Source: Haberlea rhodopensis (lineage: Eukaryota > Streptophyta > Magnoliopsida > Lamiales > Gesneriaceae). From it: a stretch of 64,000 nucleotides of DNA. The translations under genes were made by a program, and so were the position numbers. Position 1 is the stretch's first letter. The number at the start of each line of letters is the position of its first letter. Where the stretch lies: positions 1 through 64,000 of the forward strand of contig CAJQUN010000420.1 of assembly GCA_907163345.1 (NCBI GenBank). Direction: 5' to 3'. Positions 10,714-20,724 of the stretch are shown piece after piece. The notes beneath the pieces were generated by a model. That model was not told the origin of the DNA and ran no database searches. It saw only the letters and a list, made by a program, of their open reading frames with translations.

Positions 10714-12022
10714 ATGTCGGACTCAACTTCGTCCACCTCCGGGGCCGCTGTACAGGAATCGGCTGAAGATGCCTTGGGCTCGGGGCTTTCCAGTTCTCCA
10801 ACCCGTACCGAAGGCCCCACAGAGGAGATCGTCACCGCCACACCTCTTCTCCAAGTCCATCCCTTGTGGGAGCTCGAGATCTTCTCCAGAACTTACACGA
10901 TGGCCTAGCTCCAAAGTAAAACAGGCCGGGTAATGTGGTATTCTTGACGTGGAAAATTATTGGCGAAGGGTATGAGAGAAAGGAAGGGTTCACGAATTGA
11001 AATAGAGCACCCGTGGCTGTCATGATTTGGAAAGAGTTGGGGCCTAAGATGGCTGAGGGACACGCATAAGAAGTTTGAAACCTCCTGGTATAGGGGAGGT
11101 ATAGGGAAGGAAGGGTCCCTCCTAGCGCCTCGGTTCAAGCACGAGCCTCATCACCCCCTCTGATTTCCCAGCAGGACTCGGTTATCGTGCTCCGGGCAAA
11201 GGAGAGTGTGGGTGAAGTTTCCTCACTTCGTAAGAGAAAGAGGGCTGGGAAGGTCACAACGTCATATGACTCTATCCAGAGCCCAGAGTCGGCTGGCTCT
11301 GCCCCGGTTTCTCCTGGCCTCCCTATGGAATACACCAAGTCCACCAGCCTAATCACCGACCCTATCTCCGGATTACCGGCAAAAATCTTGGAGTGCATAA
11401 CCACGGACGTAGATCAACAAGCCATGGATGAGATGAGGTGGAGGCCCCTCGCTCAGGATGGGCTGGCCCAAGCTTTATCGGTAAATGCTCTTAGTGCTTC
11501 GTGCAACCACCCCCCCCCCCCCATTTTCCTTTTTTTATTTATTATTTACTTCACAATTATCAGGGTTTGATAATGTTGCGCAAGAGTGTACGTCGGGGTG
11601 CCAATTATAGTCAGTCCTCGTCTGATGCCCGAAGGAAAGCTCGAGAGGCTAAAAGCCGAGTTGAGGCTGTAGAGGCTGAACTGAGGGAGGCCGGGGTGGA
11701 TCAGGTGACAGCTCGAGGTTGTAGTGACTGAGTTGACCAAGTATCGTGCTAAGGTAGATCGACTCCGCTCCGCTTGTCTGAAAAAGATATGGCCCTGACC
11801 AACGCTACTGAAGAGTTAAGTAGCGCCCGTTCTGAGTTGGAGGCGTGCATAGCTGGGGAGGTCGGGAAGAAGGATGCTTTCCTTGCGATGAAGGCGTTCC
11901 GTCTTGGTTTTCGAGGGTTGCAAGGACCAATTCAAATCCCATGGCTTTCCCCCAAGGATCAAGACCTTGATGATTTTCTGGACCTCAACGCTGTGGTTGC
12001 CAAGATCCTCCCGACTTCATAG
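10714..12022 (+). pseudogene. Decayed spliced gag-like or transposon-associated gene
   Basis: The first ATG (10714) opens a Ser/Thr-rich N-terminus that stops at 10906. A second open stretch (11187-11480) is basic, then acidic and Pro/Ser-rich, ending DGLAQALS. A T-rich intron with GT..AG borders fits at 11481-11563 and keeps phase: the next exon starts GLIMLRKSVRRG and runs into a charged coiled coil (ARRKAREAKSRVEAVEAELR). Two frameshifts near 11710-11780 precede a last block (SEKDMALTNATEELSSARSE) ending at 12022. The architecture (disordered N-terminus, coiled coil, short acidic C-terminus) resembles plant proteins labelled 'putative gypsy-type transposon' or gag-only elements. I did not confirm a domain. 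Confidence 0.45.
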
Positions 12023-12221
12023 ATCGGGAATGATTTGAGTAGGGTTATTTTTATTTTGGATTGTACTACCCGAATGAATACTGCCACGCACCTTACCTGA
12101 GCATAGTTGTATTTCTCATTTTTCCTTTTTTTAATGAAATGCTTTGTTTATTTACTTGCTTTGCGTGGCTTTCCCAGCCCGTGATCAAACGTTAACCTAC
12201 CATAATATTCACACACAAGGC

Positions 12222-12357
12222 TAGGCTGCCATATTCACCAAATAATCCGGGTATTGAATTAAATAAAAACAAGACTGACTTGCCTCTAGTATTGTTAGCA
12301 AGGCTAACCTGCCATATTCATTAAAAAATCCAAGTATTGAATTGAATAATAACATGG
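12222..12357 (+). repeat. Two-copy tandem repeat, about 80 bp
   Basis: Two adjacent segments share the order AAGGCTA..CTGCCATATTCA, a run of A/T, then ..GTATTGAATT..AATAA..CA..GGCTGAC. It leads directly into the next minisatellite. It lies in the trailing region of the decayed gene. Confidence 0.6.
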
Positions 12358-12967
12358 CTGACCTGCGCTGATACTTTGCCAAGTCCTCTTACACTTGGGC
12401 TTGAGCAATCATGACGAACTTGTGCTAATACCAAGGCCTTATACATTTGTGCATTAATGACAGGGCTGACCTGCACTGATATTTTGTAAAGGCCTCATAT
12501 ACTTGGGCTTGAGCAATCAGGGCGGACCTGTGCTAATAAAATGTCAAGGCCTCATACACTTTGACTTTCATGACAGGGCTGACTTGCACTGATTTTTTGC
12601 CAAGGCCTCATACACTTGGGCTTGAGCAATCAAGGCGACTTGTGCTAATAAAGTGTCAATGCCTCATACACTTGGTCTTTAGTGACATGGCTGACCAGCA
12701 CTGATATTTTGCCAGGATCTCATACACTTGGGCTTGAGCAATCAGGGCGGACCTGTGCTAATAAAGTGTCAAGGCCTCATACACTTGGGCTTTAGTGACA
12801 GGGCTGACCTGCACTGATATTTTGCCAAGGCCTCGTACACTCGAGCTTGAACAATCAGGGCGGACCTGTGCTAATAAAACGCCAAGGCCTCATACACTTG
12901 GGCTTTAGTGACAGGGCTGACCTGCACTGATATTTTGTCAAGGCCTCATACACTTGGGCTTGAGCAA
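12358..12967 (+). repeat. Minisatellite, about 113-bp unit of two half-units
   Basis: About five units. Each unit has one half with GGCTGACCTGCACTGATATT and one with GGCGGACCTGTGCTAATAAA. Both halves end in a shared AAGGCCTCATACACTTGGGC, so the 113-bp period is a dimer of about 57-bp half-units. The array is cut at 12967 by an LTR. Confidence 0.85.
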
Positions 12968-14094
12968 TGATCGCTATTATTTTAAACAGAAAATTCCAGT
13001 GTGTAGCGATTAATTACCGCAAGTGCACGGTGTCAAGTTTTAGTATAATGAAATTAGAAGTACTAGTGTCAAACCCACGAGGAATAGTAGCAATTACCAG
13101 AATTAATTAGCCTATCTATATTCAGCCTACGAATATTGAGTGAAATTTAACTATTGCAAACCCAGAAATTTCTCCAATCCAAACAATCAAGCAATGAAAA
13201 GATATGGAAATTAATAGAGACGAATATCAAGACTTCGGTTCACCCATGTAATCCCCCAAATTCTCCTTTTAGTTATGACTTTAAATTCTACGTTCTAAGG
13301 TGACGAGTTTTCCGATTTTATTCAATATACTATGGTCAAGTTATATTGAACCTAATATTGAATTGTAACAAGTCAATGGTCATTTACTCATTTAACATCC
13401 AACATTGCATACGCTCTATGAAAACTTCTAGCTTTCGATCTTGGTAATCTATGGCTATCACAGTGTGCTAGATTTCATGTGATCAGTTTCAATCTAAAGC
13501 CCACGGTATGAATTATTGTGTCAAATTATAATATCGTATGGTCAAGTCAATTATAATTACTAAAATCAATTCAAAGGTAGCTAATCCTTGAAAAGCATTA
13601 AAAACATAATCATACTCAAAGATTTGTAGACAAATCAATCAAAAACTCAAACTTAAATAATGGGTTCAAACAAAGGATCCCCTATTCTTGATAGAAAACT
13701 TAGCCAACTACAATCATCAAATAATAATGCAAAAATATGTCTTACAACAATATGAACATCAAAATATGAAATTCAAATTTAAATAAGTTCAAAAATACTA
13801 AATAAACGCGGGTGTCACTCCGTGCGTCGCTCCGTAATTTCCTCTCTTGTGTTGTTCTTGCTTCTTCAATGAATTGTGCTATTTTTGGTGTGAATGGTAG
13901 ATGAAGAAGTTGCTCTTATGACTGATAAAAGAGATGCCAAGGTCCTCCTTTTCGTGCATTAGGTCTTCTATATATAAGGAATGAGGTACATGGAGGAGTC
14001 CATCTTAAACCAAACTCAAAAAGTATTTTTTTTTCATCAAACTCCTATCGGCGGTCGATCTTCATTACTTCCCAATCGAGCGCTGATCCCTACT
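12968..14094 (-). repeat. LTR fragment, family C (Athila type)
   Basis: On the plus strand it begins TGATCGCTATTATTTT, the reverse of the Athila U5 end, followed by TACCGCAAGTGCACGGTGTC, shared with the LTRs at 35570, 55458 and 61915. TATA box (minus) at 13969-13976. It is interrupted at 14095 by chromovirus 1, and the rest should lie beyond the window. Only one decayed palindrome doublet (14047-14085) remains before the cut. Confidence 0.8.
14047..14085. repeat. Decayed palindrome doublet in LTR C
   Basis: GGCGGTCGATC and AATCGAGCGC occupy the place of the doublet in LTR B, with about the same spacing. Each has lost CGATCGATCG by one or two changes. This is the most degraded array in the window. 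Confidence 0.6.
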
Positions 14095-14855
14095 TGTGAC
14101 ATCCCAAAATGTTTATGTGCATTTGAACATTAATTATGTTATGAGGATTATGGTGTTAATTTATTTGGATGAATTAATAATTGTGAGAAGTGCTTAGTCA
14201 GGTGGTGGTCATGGCCTAGTAAATGCATTTCAGGGTGTATGTGATATAAGTTGGGAATTTGGGTTATGGCATGATTACTTGGGGTGGGTGTTTTTTTTGT
14301 TTTGGTGAAGCATGTTTAATTGGAATTGAAGTATTTTATTGATTAAATACTATAAAATATCATGTGAGGATATTTTAATACATCGTTCTAAATACCGGGA
14401 CCAAAACATAACACATCACACCACCCACCACCCACCCCCCCCCCCCTCAACCCATACCCATTTCAGCAGAACTGGCTGCCCATACCCCCCACTTGTCCTC
14501 CCAATCACTCAACCTCTACCACTCCTTCTCCCCAACCTTTCTTTCCCATTTTTCGTCCAACTCTCAGTAGCCAAGAAGGAGGAGAAGATCTGTCATTTTA
14601 AGGCTTAAAAACCTTTCAAAAGTTGGAGGAAAAAGGAGCCATCACAGGTAGCCACACAACGCAGGGGATAAAGCCCTGCAACTGAAGATATTTTGGAAAG
14701 GTACGTAAGCGACGTACGGGCACCCCAACGGTAACATGTATTATATGTTCATTATTTGACATACGATAAATGCAAGTTTGTGCATTATTAGTACGATACA
14801 TGTTGTTATGCATTGTTGTTGCATATGTATGATGTGGAACATTTGGTGTGTATTC
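14095..14855 (+). repeat. 5' LTR of chromovirus 1, 3'-truncated
   Basis: About 760 bp of an expected 2 kb. It keeps the U3 start, a C-rich tract (about 14432-14446), and the conserved GTACGT-AAGCG-ACGTAC dyad at 14701-14717. No CGATCGATCG array is present: in related LTRs the array lies just upstream of this dyad, so this family lacks it or lost it. Confidence 0.8.
14701..14717. promoter_or_regulatory. GTACGT-N5-ACGTAC dyad, LTR of chromovirus 1
   Basis: A perfect 6-bp inverted repeat with loop AAGCG, preceded by TTTTGGAAAG and followed by GGGCACC. The same words flank it in chromovirus 2. Confidence 0.6.
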
Positions 14856-16309
14856 CAACAACCCCAGCTCATTTGATGATGCCCTGACTAGGGCAGAGCT
14901 GGCAGAGATTGGGGTTACTGTGTACAAGGAAGCTGTACCCCCTTTTGTACCATCACAGAGATCGGTTATTGACAGCCTGAGGCCACAAGGAGACCAGTTT
15001 AAGCCTCGTGGGGCTTCTTCATCTTCTAGATTTGGTGGGAAGAAATTTCGGAATCAGAAGCAAGGTAATCGGGGACCAGCGCAGGGAAATAGAGTAGGAG
15101 GGAACAAGTGTGACAACTGTGGAGGATTGCATTTGACACGTGACTGTTGAGGCTGTTATGTTTGTGGCAGGGTGGGCCACCTGGCTCGGGTTTGCCCCAA
15201 TCGAGTAGGTCAGCGTACTCTGGGCCGAATAGGACAAGATTTGACGCCAGGACGGCACCACAGAGACAACAGTTTGCACCTCGACCACAGGGAGGTCAGG
15301 CGGTAGGACAACCGCAGGGTCAAGTATATGCGCTGACTCGAGAGCAGGCAGAGGCAGCTCCGGAGGAGGTGATTGCTGGTACGTGCCATTTACTTATGTA
15401 CCCTGCATTTATTTTGGTAGATACAGGTGCTTCTCATTCATTTGTATCTTCTGCTTTTGTGGAGAGACACCACTTGTGTTCGTCTCCGTTGCCCACGCCT
15501 CTTATGGTCTCGACACCCACGGGAAAGCATGTGATTGCAGATTGACTACTGTCTGATTGCCTCATTATTTTGAGGGCAATGATCTGAGGGCCGATCTGAT
15601 TTTGTTGGATTTGGCAGATTTTGATTGCATTGTCGGCATTGATGTGTTGAGCAGATACCAGGCCGTGGTTGAGTGCCGACAGAGGATGGTGCATTTTCTA
15701 TCTGATCAGGGGTTTCAGTGGACCTTCTATGGGGACGGATCTCGTCATAAATTCTGTTGATTTCAGCAATTAAGATGTCGCGGTTGTTGGAACGAGGTCA
15801 CACATGCTATCTTATTTATGTCGTGGACGTATCAGAGGAAAAGGAAGAGTTGAGGATCGATGATATACCAGTAGTTGCGGAATTCACCGATGTGTTTCCG
15901 GATGAGATTCCAGGATTTCCGCCGATCAGAGATGTGGAGTTTGAGATTGAATTACTACCAGGGACATCTGCTATTTCCCGTGCCCCTTATAGGATGGCAC
16001 CGGCAGAGCTGAGGGAGCTGAAAGTGCAGTTGCAGGAGCTCCTCGACAAAGGATACATTCGCCCTAGTTTATCACCATGGGGTGCACCAGTCTTATTCGT
16101 AAAGAAAAGGATGGTTCAATGCGTTTGTGCATTGATTACCGTCAATTGAATAAAGTGACGATTAAGAACAAGTACCCCCTTCCGAGGATTGATGACTTAT
16201 TTGATCAGCTTCAGGGCACAGAGCTTTACTCGAAGATTGACTTGAGGTCAGGCTATCACCAGATACGAGTTAGAGCTAATGACAAAGACAGCCTTTCGAA
16301 CTCGGTATG
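14855..16309 (+). pseudogene. Decayed gag-protease-RT of chromovirus 1, 5' part
   Basis: It begins inside gag (SFDDALTRAELAEIGV) and continues to a basic linker, then knuckles CDNCGGLHLTRDC and CYVCGRVGHLARVC, separated by an in-frame stop at 15148. After a frameshift the protease motif DTGASHSF lies near 15420. Further breaks precede RT: FTDVFPDEIPGFPP near 15890, LCIDYRQLN near 16125, YSKIDLRSGYHQIRV near 16230. The frame ends where chromovirus 2 is inserted. Protein similarity to chromoviruses 2 and 3 is high. Confidence 0.85.
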
Positions 16310-17039
16310 TGTGATATCCCCGAAATGATTAATTGCAATTTGGGCATAAATTGTGTTTATATGATTAATTATGGTGGTAATTAATTATGGACACAAATTA
16401 TTTATCATATGGAAATGCTTAGTCACATGATAGAGTGACCCGGAAGAGCATTTCAGGGTGCATGTCGTGCATGTTGGGAAAATTGTTATTAGCATGATTT
16501 ATTTGCCATGGTTAGCAATTAATTGGAAATCATGAGTTTAATTGGTATTTTGGTGCATTTTGGATTAATGCTTTTAAAAATATCTGTTGGGGTGTTTTAT
16601 ACACCATGGGATTGTGGAATGCATTTTAATTAAACACAACCCCTTTATATACCCCAACCCCTCACCACCCATCACTTTACTTTCCCAATTTCTCCTCCAA
16701 ACCCTTTCCCCTTTTCCATTTTCGTTTTTGTGCATAAGGGTGGAGAGAATCCTTCCAAAAACCTTGATTTGTGGAGTTTATTGGGAGATTTGAAGTCCCC
16801 AAGAGGTATGGATACCTCATTGTTGATTTTGTAGTGTTTTATTTGAGTTTGGATTTGATTTGAAATGGTTTAAAATGGGTTTGTTGTGGGTTGGTGTTGT
16901 TTTTGTTGAGGGTTGGATTTGGGGTGTATTTTGTTGTTATATTGTGTTATTATGTTGTTGGGATGCCTTTGGTTTAAGATTTGGGGTTATTTGGTGGTTT
17001 TGTGCCAAAAAAATGGAGTTTGTTTGAAATGTCGCGGCG

Positions 17040-17260
17040 ACCGATCGATCGGTAGCAGGGCGACGATCGATCGGTGCAAGTGCGAAGCGAGGGGTGAAAT
17101 TTCTCTGCTTACCGATCGATCGGTAAAAGCGACTCGATCGATCGGTGGATGGCTAGCGATCGATCGGTATCTTGGACCGATCGATCGGTAAAAGCCGTAG
17201 CTTAAAATGGAAATTATGAACAGTTACCGATCGATCGGTAAGGATGACCGATCGATCGGT
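17040..17260. repeat. CGATCGATCG palindrome array, chromovirus 2 5' LTR
   Basis: Eight sites of the ACCGATCGATCGGT type in four doublets, spaced 22, 22, 21 and 21 bp. Some left flanks vary (GACGATCG, ACTCGATCG, TAGCGATCG), but the right flank is GGT throughout. Confidence 0.95.
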
Positions 17261-17421
17261 AGAGCGTTTTTGCTGAAAATTATTTCCTTGGCATGATTGA
17301 TGAAATTTTGGTATTGGGCTATTATTGGGTTCTAATATTGAATTGTGTGAATATGTAGGACCATCCCAGGTGGCAACTCAGCCAAGGAAGTGAAGTCCTA
17401 CCACATCCTACTTTTGGAAAG

Positions 17422-17438
17422 GTACGTAGAAGACGTAC
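17422..17438. promoter_or_regulatory. GTACGT-N5-ACGTAC dyad, chromovirus 2 5' LTR
   Basis: A perfect 6-bp inverted repeat with loop AGAAG, in the context TTTTGGAAAG..GGGCACCC shared with chromovirus 1. Confidence 0.6.
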
Positions 17439-17636
17439 GGGCACCCAATGGTACATGTATCTAATATACTCTTTGTTTATGCATTGTGGATGCGAGTATA
17501 TGTGGAATTATGCATTGTGGATGCAAATACATGTTGAACTATGCATGATGATTGTATATGCATATGGTTATTGGTGTACATCCCATGAGTCGTGGTCATC
17601 CCTTGATGATTTTAATGCTTGCCTTTATTTGGTTTG

Positions 17637-17822
17637 TTTCCGCTAAATGTGAAGCGAGGGGTGGGAGCGCCGCATGTCACATTTGAGCTTGGTTATCATA
17701 TAGGGCGAGGAAAGAATATTTGCCGCTCAATGTGAAGTGAGGGGTGGGAGCGCCGCATGTCCATTGAAGCGAGGTTATTCTATGCCGCCTATATGTAAAT
17801 AAGCGAGGGGCATTAAAATACA
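17637..17822 (+). repeat. Long-loop hairpin units in the chromovirus 2 LTR
   Basis: Two to three units with the nearly constant loop GAAGCGAGGGGTGGGAGCG are enclosed by different complementary arms: AAATGTGA/TCACATTT, then TCAATG/CATTGA. The same units recur in the 3' LTR (about 33225-33408) and, reversed, inside the non-coding element at 44697-45115. Confidence 0.7.
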
Positions 17823-18377
17823 TTGTGATGGACAGACTAGGGATTGGTGACTGGTATTTGGTATTGATGAGATGGTATTATGTCATGACACGTGTAGACC
17901 ATTAAATAATATATTGATTATACTCATGAGTTATGTTACAGGGACAACCAAACTGGAAGCGTTTGAAATGCATGGGAAAACAGGAAGTGTTTTATTGTGA
18001 TTTATGCATTTACGCTTTATATTCATATTGTGTTGAATATGAATGTTATCATTGCTCATGTTTGGGGGTTGTCCTTGTAGGTACTTTTTGGCATGATGAA
18101 AAAGGGGCTAAAATGGGTTGAGGTGGTGAGCTTGTGAAGAATTCTTTTGAGGAAGGAAGGACAGGATTAATTTTGTATAGTATCTACTCTAGGAGTAGTG
18201 TAAAAGCTATAATTGATAACATTCATTTAGATTGGGAATGTAACTAATCCATTATTAGTCCTTATTTTGGCATGTAATTCTTAAAGCTCATAGTTTCAAC
18301 ACGATTATTTTACTCTGATAATCTTCATTAGCTCTAATTATGCCTTAATTCGTATTTAAGGAACTAGGGTCCTTACA

Positions 18378-18591
18378 TTAGTGGTATCAGAGCAGTGGCT
18401 AGAGAACCCGGGAACGAGTGAAGGGTAGCCTTAGCATGATTTGCTAGGTGCTTACATTTGAAGCATGTGTATGCATGTGGTGCATATTGATGTATATCCT
18501 GTTATACTAACATGCTTATTACCATTCCTGTTATCTAACGACATAACATGTATATTTGTTTTGGAATTGTTGTTAACCATTGTGTTAGAGC
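18378..18591 (+). other. Primer binding site and leader of chromovirus 2
   Basis: TGGTATCAGAGCAGTGGCT at 18382-18400, four bases after the LTR, is complementary to the 3' end of initiator tRNA-Met. The rest is untranslated leader up to the gag ATG at 18592. Confidence 0.85.
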
Positions 18592-18737
18592 ATGGCTGCT
18601 ATGAATGCGGGGAACCTTAATGAAGAAGTTGGCGATGTTGGGAGCGTGAACGCTAGTATTGGTCGGGCAAATCCTCTACCTCCACCAGCTGTAGGCATGG
18701 AACCAGTGGCTCAGTTATTGCTACCTGGTAAGATTAG
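18592..18737 (+). pseudogene. Gag N-terminus of chromovirus 2, cut by insertion
   Basis: ATG at 18592 starts MAAMNAGNLNEEVGDVGSVN and runs to the codons before SLTQF, where chromovirus 3 is inserted. The remainder resumes at 27466. Chromovirus 3 has a similar gag start at 25276, which supports this start. The last five bases before the insertion (attag) match tttag after it, apart from one base. Confidence 0.85.
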
Positions 18738-19166
18738 TGTAGGGTCTTCCTACCTTAATAACAATTAGTACACATAAATTGGACAGAACATGCATTTATA
18801 ACCTCTTAAGGGTTCCGGTTGTAGCTTGAGCTAAGGAGATTACAGGCCAAAATAAAATTTCCAAAAGCTATTTAATTACATTCCCATTAATGAATGTTAA
18901 AGCTATAGGTTTACACTACTCCTAGAGTAGAGACTATCAAAATCCTGCATCCTACATTCATCTTGCTTCCTTTAGCTCACCTCCTCAACCCGACCCTAGG
19001 CCCTCGGTCCAAAAGTGTACCTACAGGGATAACACATCGTGAGCATATACATATTTACTTAACATTATATCAAAAGCATACAATAATGCATAACATCCTA
19101 CTTAAGTAAAGGTTATTGGTCGTCCTTCGACTTCCTTTGTTATCCATGACTCTTATTCATATATTA

Positions 19167-19355
19167 GGGCATCTTACCCCATTGTATGGCATCTTACCAT
19201 ATCATAATCATCGTGTGGCATCTTACCACATGGGCATCTTACCCAATCATATGGCGTCTTACCATATCATAAACATTGCGCGGCATCTTACCACGGGGGC
19301 ATCTTACCCACTCACATACTTTGGGTGGCATCTTACCACGCGGGCGTCTTACCCA
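19167..19355 (-). repeat. Nine-unit mini-hairpin array with constant loop
   Basis: Each unit has the loop CATCTTA (or CGTCTTA) between complementary arms that differ from unit to unit: TATGG/CCATA, TGTGG/CCACA, TGGG/CCCA, ATATGG/CCATAT, GGG/CCC and others. Only two units have a mismatch in the outer arm. The pairing, not the arm sequence, is kept. A copy lies at 25911-26099 in the 5' LTR. Confidence 0.8.
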
Positions 19356-19372
19356 ATCATACACGTCGTATG

Positions 19373-19633
19373 ACCTTATCATAAACTTTATCATCATAAA
19401 CGTCATCATAAACATCATCATAAACATCATCATCGTAACCATCATCATAAACATCTTCATCATAACGTCATCATAAACATCATAATAAACATCATCATCG
19501 TAACATCATCATAAATATCATCATAACCATCATCATCGTAAACATCATCATAAACATCTTCATCATAAACATCATCATAAACATCTTCATCATAAACATC
19601 ATCATAAACATCATCATCGTAAACATCATCATA
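19373..19633. repeat. CATCATCATAAA microsatellite in the 3' LTR
   Basis: A degenerate array of (CAT)n and AAAC words. The 5' LTR copy (26117-26364) is shorter by about one repeat block. Open frames through it give poly-Met peptides and are not genes. Confidence 0.9.
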
Positions 19634-19666
19634 ATATGTAAGGGTATGGTTTACCGTCCGATGCTC

Positions 19667-19683
19667 GTACGTCTCTTACGTAC
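19667..19683. promoter_or_regulatory. GTACGT-N5-ACGTAC dyad, chromovirus 3 3' LTR
   Basis: A perfect 6-bp inverted repeat, with loop CTCTT on the plus strand. In element sense it reads GGTACGTAAGAGACGTACGA. Confidence 0.6.
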
Positions 19684-19843
19684 CTTAATTCCAAAAGAAG
19701 GAGAAGTCGTAGAACTTTATCTCCTTGAAGTCGTGGGTACCTGGGACGGTTCTACATAACCATACAAATTGATATTAGAAGCTAAACAATAGCCCAATAC
19801 CAAAAATACAACAAAAATCAACATTTTTCATCTTTTGAACAGT

Positions 19844-20034
19844 GGCGATCGATCGCTCAAAATGAGGCGATCGATCGCCTGATTTTTCACTTAGCGGCGA
19901 TCGATCGCCTGATGCTCATTTGGCTACTGGACGTTGGCGATCGATCGCGCCATTTGAGGCGATCGATCGCCTATCCTCATCTTCGCGTACTGCCTCTCGG
20001 CGATCGATCGCTGCTTTTGTAGCGATCGATCGCC
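19844..20034. repeat. CGATCGATCG palindrome array, chromovirus 3 3' LTR
   Basis: Seven sites, nearly all full GGCGATCGATCGCC or one base short. Doublet spacing is 22 bp throughout. The third site has lost its partner, which is still present in the 5' LTR. CTACTGGACGTTGGCGATCG lies at 19924-19943. Confidence 0.95.
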
Positions 20035-20724
20035 ACTTACAGTGGCGGCGATTTCCCCATTTTCATGTGCATTTTGCAAGCTCATCTTCATACCTTTCAA
20101 CACCAAACTTCCCAACAATAACAATAACATCATAACCCACTAAAACCCACTTAAAACACTTCAAAAATCATACCCCAACCATAAACAACACATACCCAAA
20201 CAAACCCACATAAAACATCAAAAACTTAACCCATTTCAACACCAAACATCATAAAACTTATAGGAATGGTTCCATACCTCTTGTAGGCTCCAAATCCTAG
20301 CAAAGATCACACAAACAAAGTTTTTGTGGAACTTTTCTTCTCCTCTTTTGGTGGAACTCGAAAATGGGAGGGTTTGGGTTGGGAAGTGATTTTGGGGATT
20401 TTTAATAAAGTGAAAGGTATAGAGGGGTTAAAGTGGTGGGTAAAAGATTAAAAGGGGTTGTCTTAACTTAATTTAAAAAAAAGTACCCCAAACTTAACAT
20501 GATGTATAAAATACTCTACTTGGTGTTTTAAAAGCATTTTACAACAATGCTCTAAACTTCATCTAAAATCACATCTTCCTCATATTTAATAATTAACACA
20601 ATTAAATCATGTTAATATCTTAATACCCAACGCATAAATTCATTAACACATGATTCATCATATAAACATAATTAATGCCTTAATTGCAATTAATTAATTT
20701 CGGGGCATCACATTACTCCCCTAC

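Larger units (their letters stand above)
16310..18377 (+). repeat. 5' LTR of chromovirus 2
   Basis: In order: a TATA box TTTATATA at 16644-16651, a C/T-rich leader, the palindrome array 17040-17260, the GTACGT dyad 17422-17438, and long-loop hairpin units at 17637-17822 (AAATGTGA..TCACATTT, then TCAATG..CATTGA, around a constant GAGGGGTGGGAGCGCCGCAT loop). The array is about 390 bp downstream of the TATA box, so it should be in the transcript leader. Confidence 0.9.
18738..20712 (-). repeat. 3' LTR of chromovirus 3
   Basis: On the plus strand: CATCTTA hairpin array 19167-19355, CATCAT/AAAC microsatellite 19373-19633, GTACGT dyad 19667-19683, palindrome array 19844-20034, then a TATA-like box on the minus strand near 20420. 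In element sense the TATA box comes first and the arrays lie in the leader, the same order as in chromovirus 2. Confidence 0.92.

Noticed and set aside
17040..17260. CRISPR-like array of palindromic repeats with spacers
   Set aside because: The sites are short (12-14 bp), occur in LTRs on both sides of plant retrotransposons, have short variable spacers, and no cas genes are present; the DNA is clearly plant.
19239..19476. Poly-Met and Ile-rich open frames
   Set aside because: They are translations of the CATCAT/AAAC microsatellite in the LTR of chromovirus 3.
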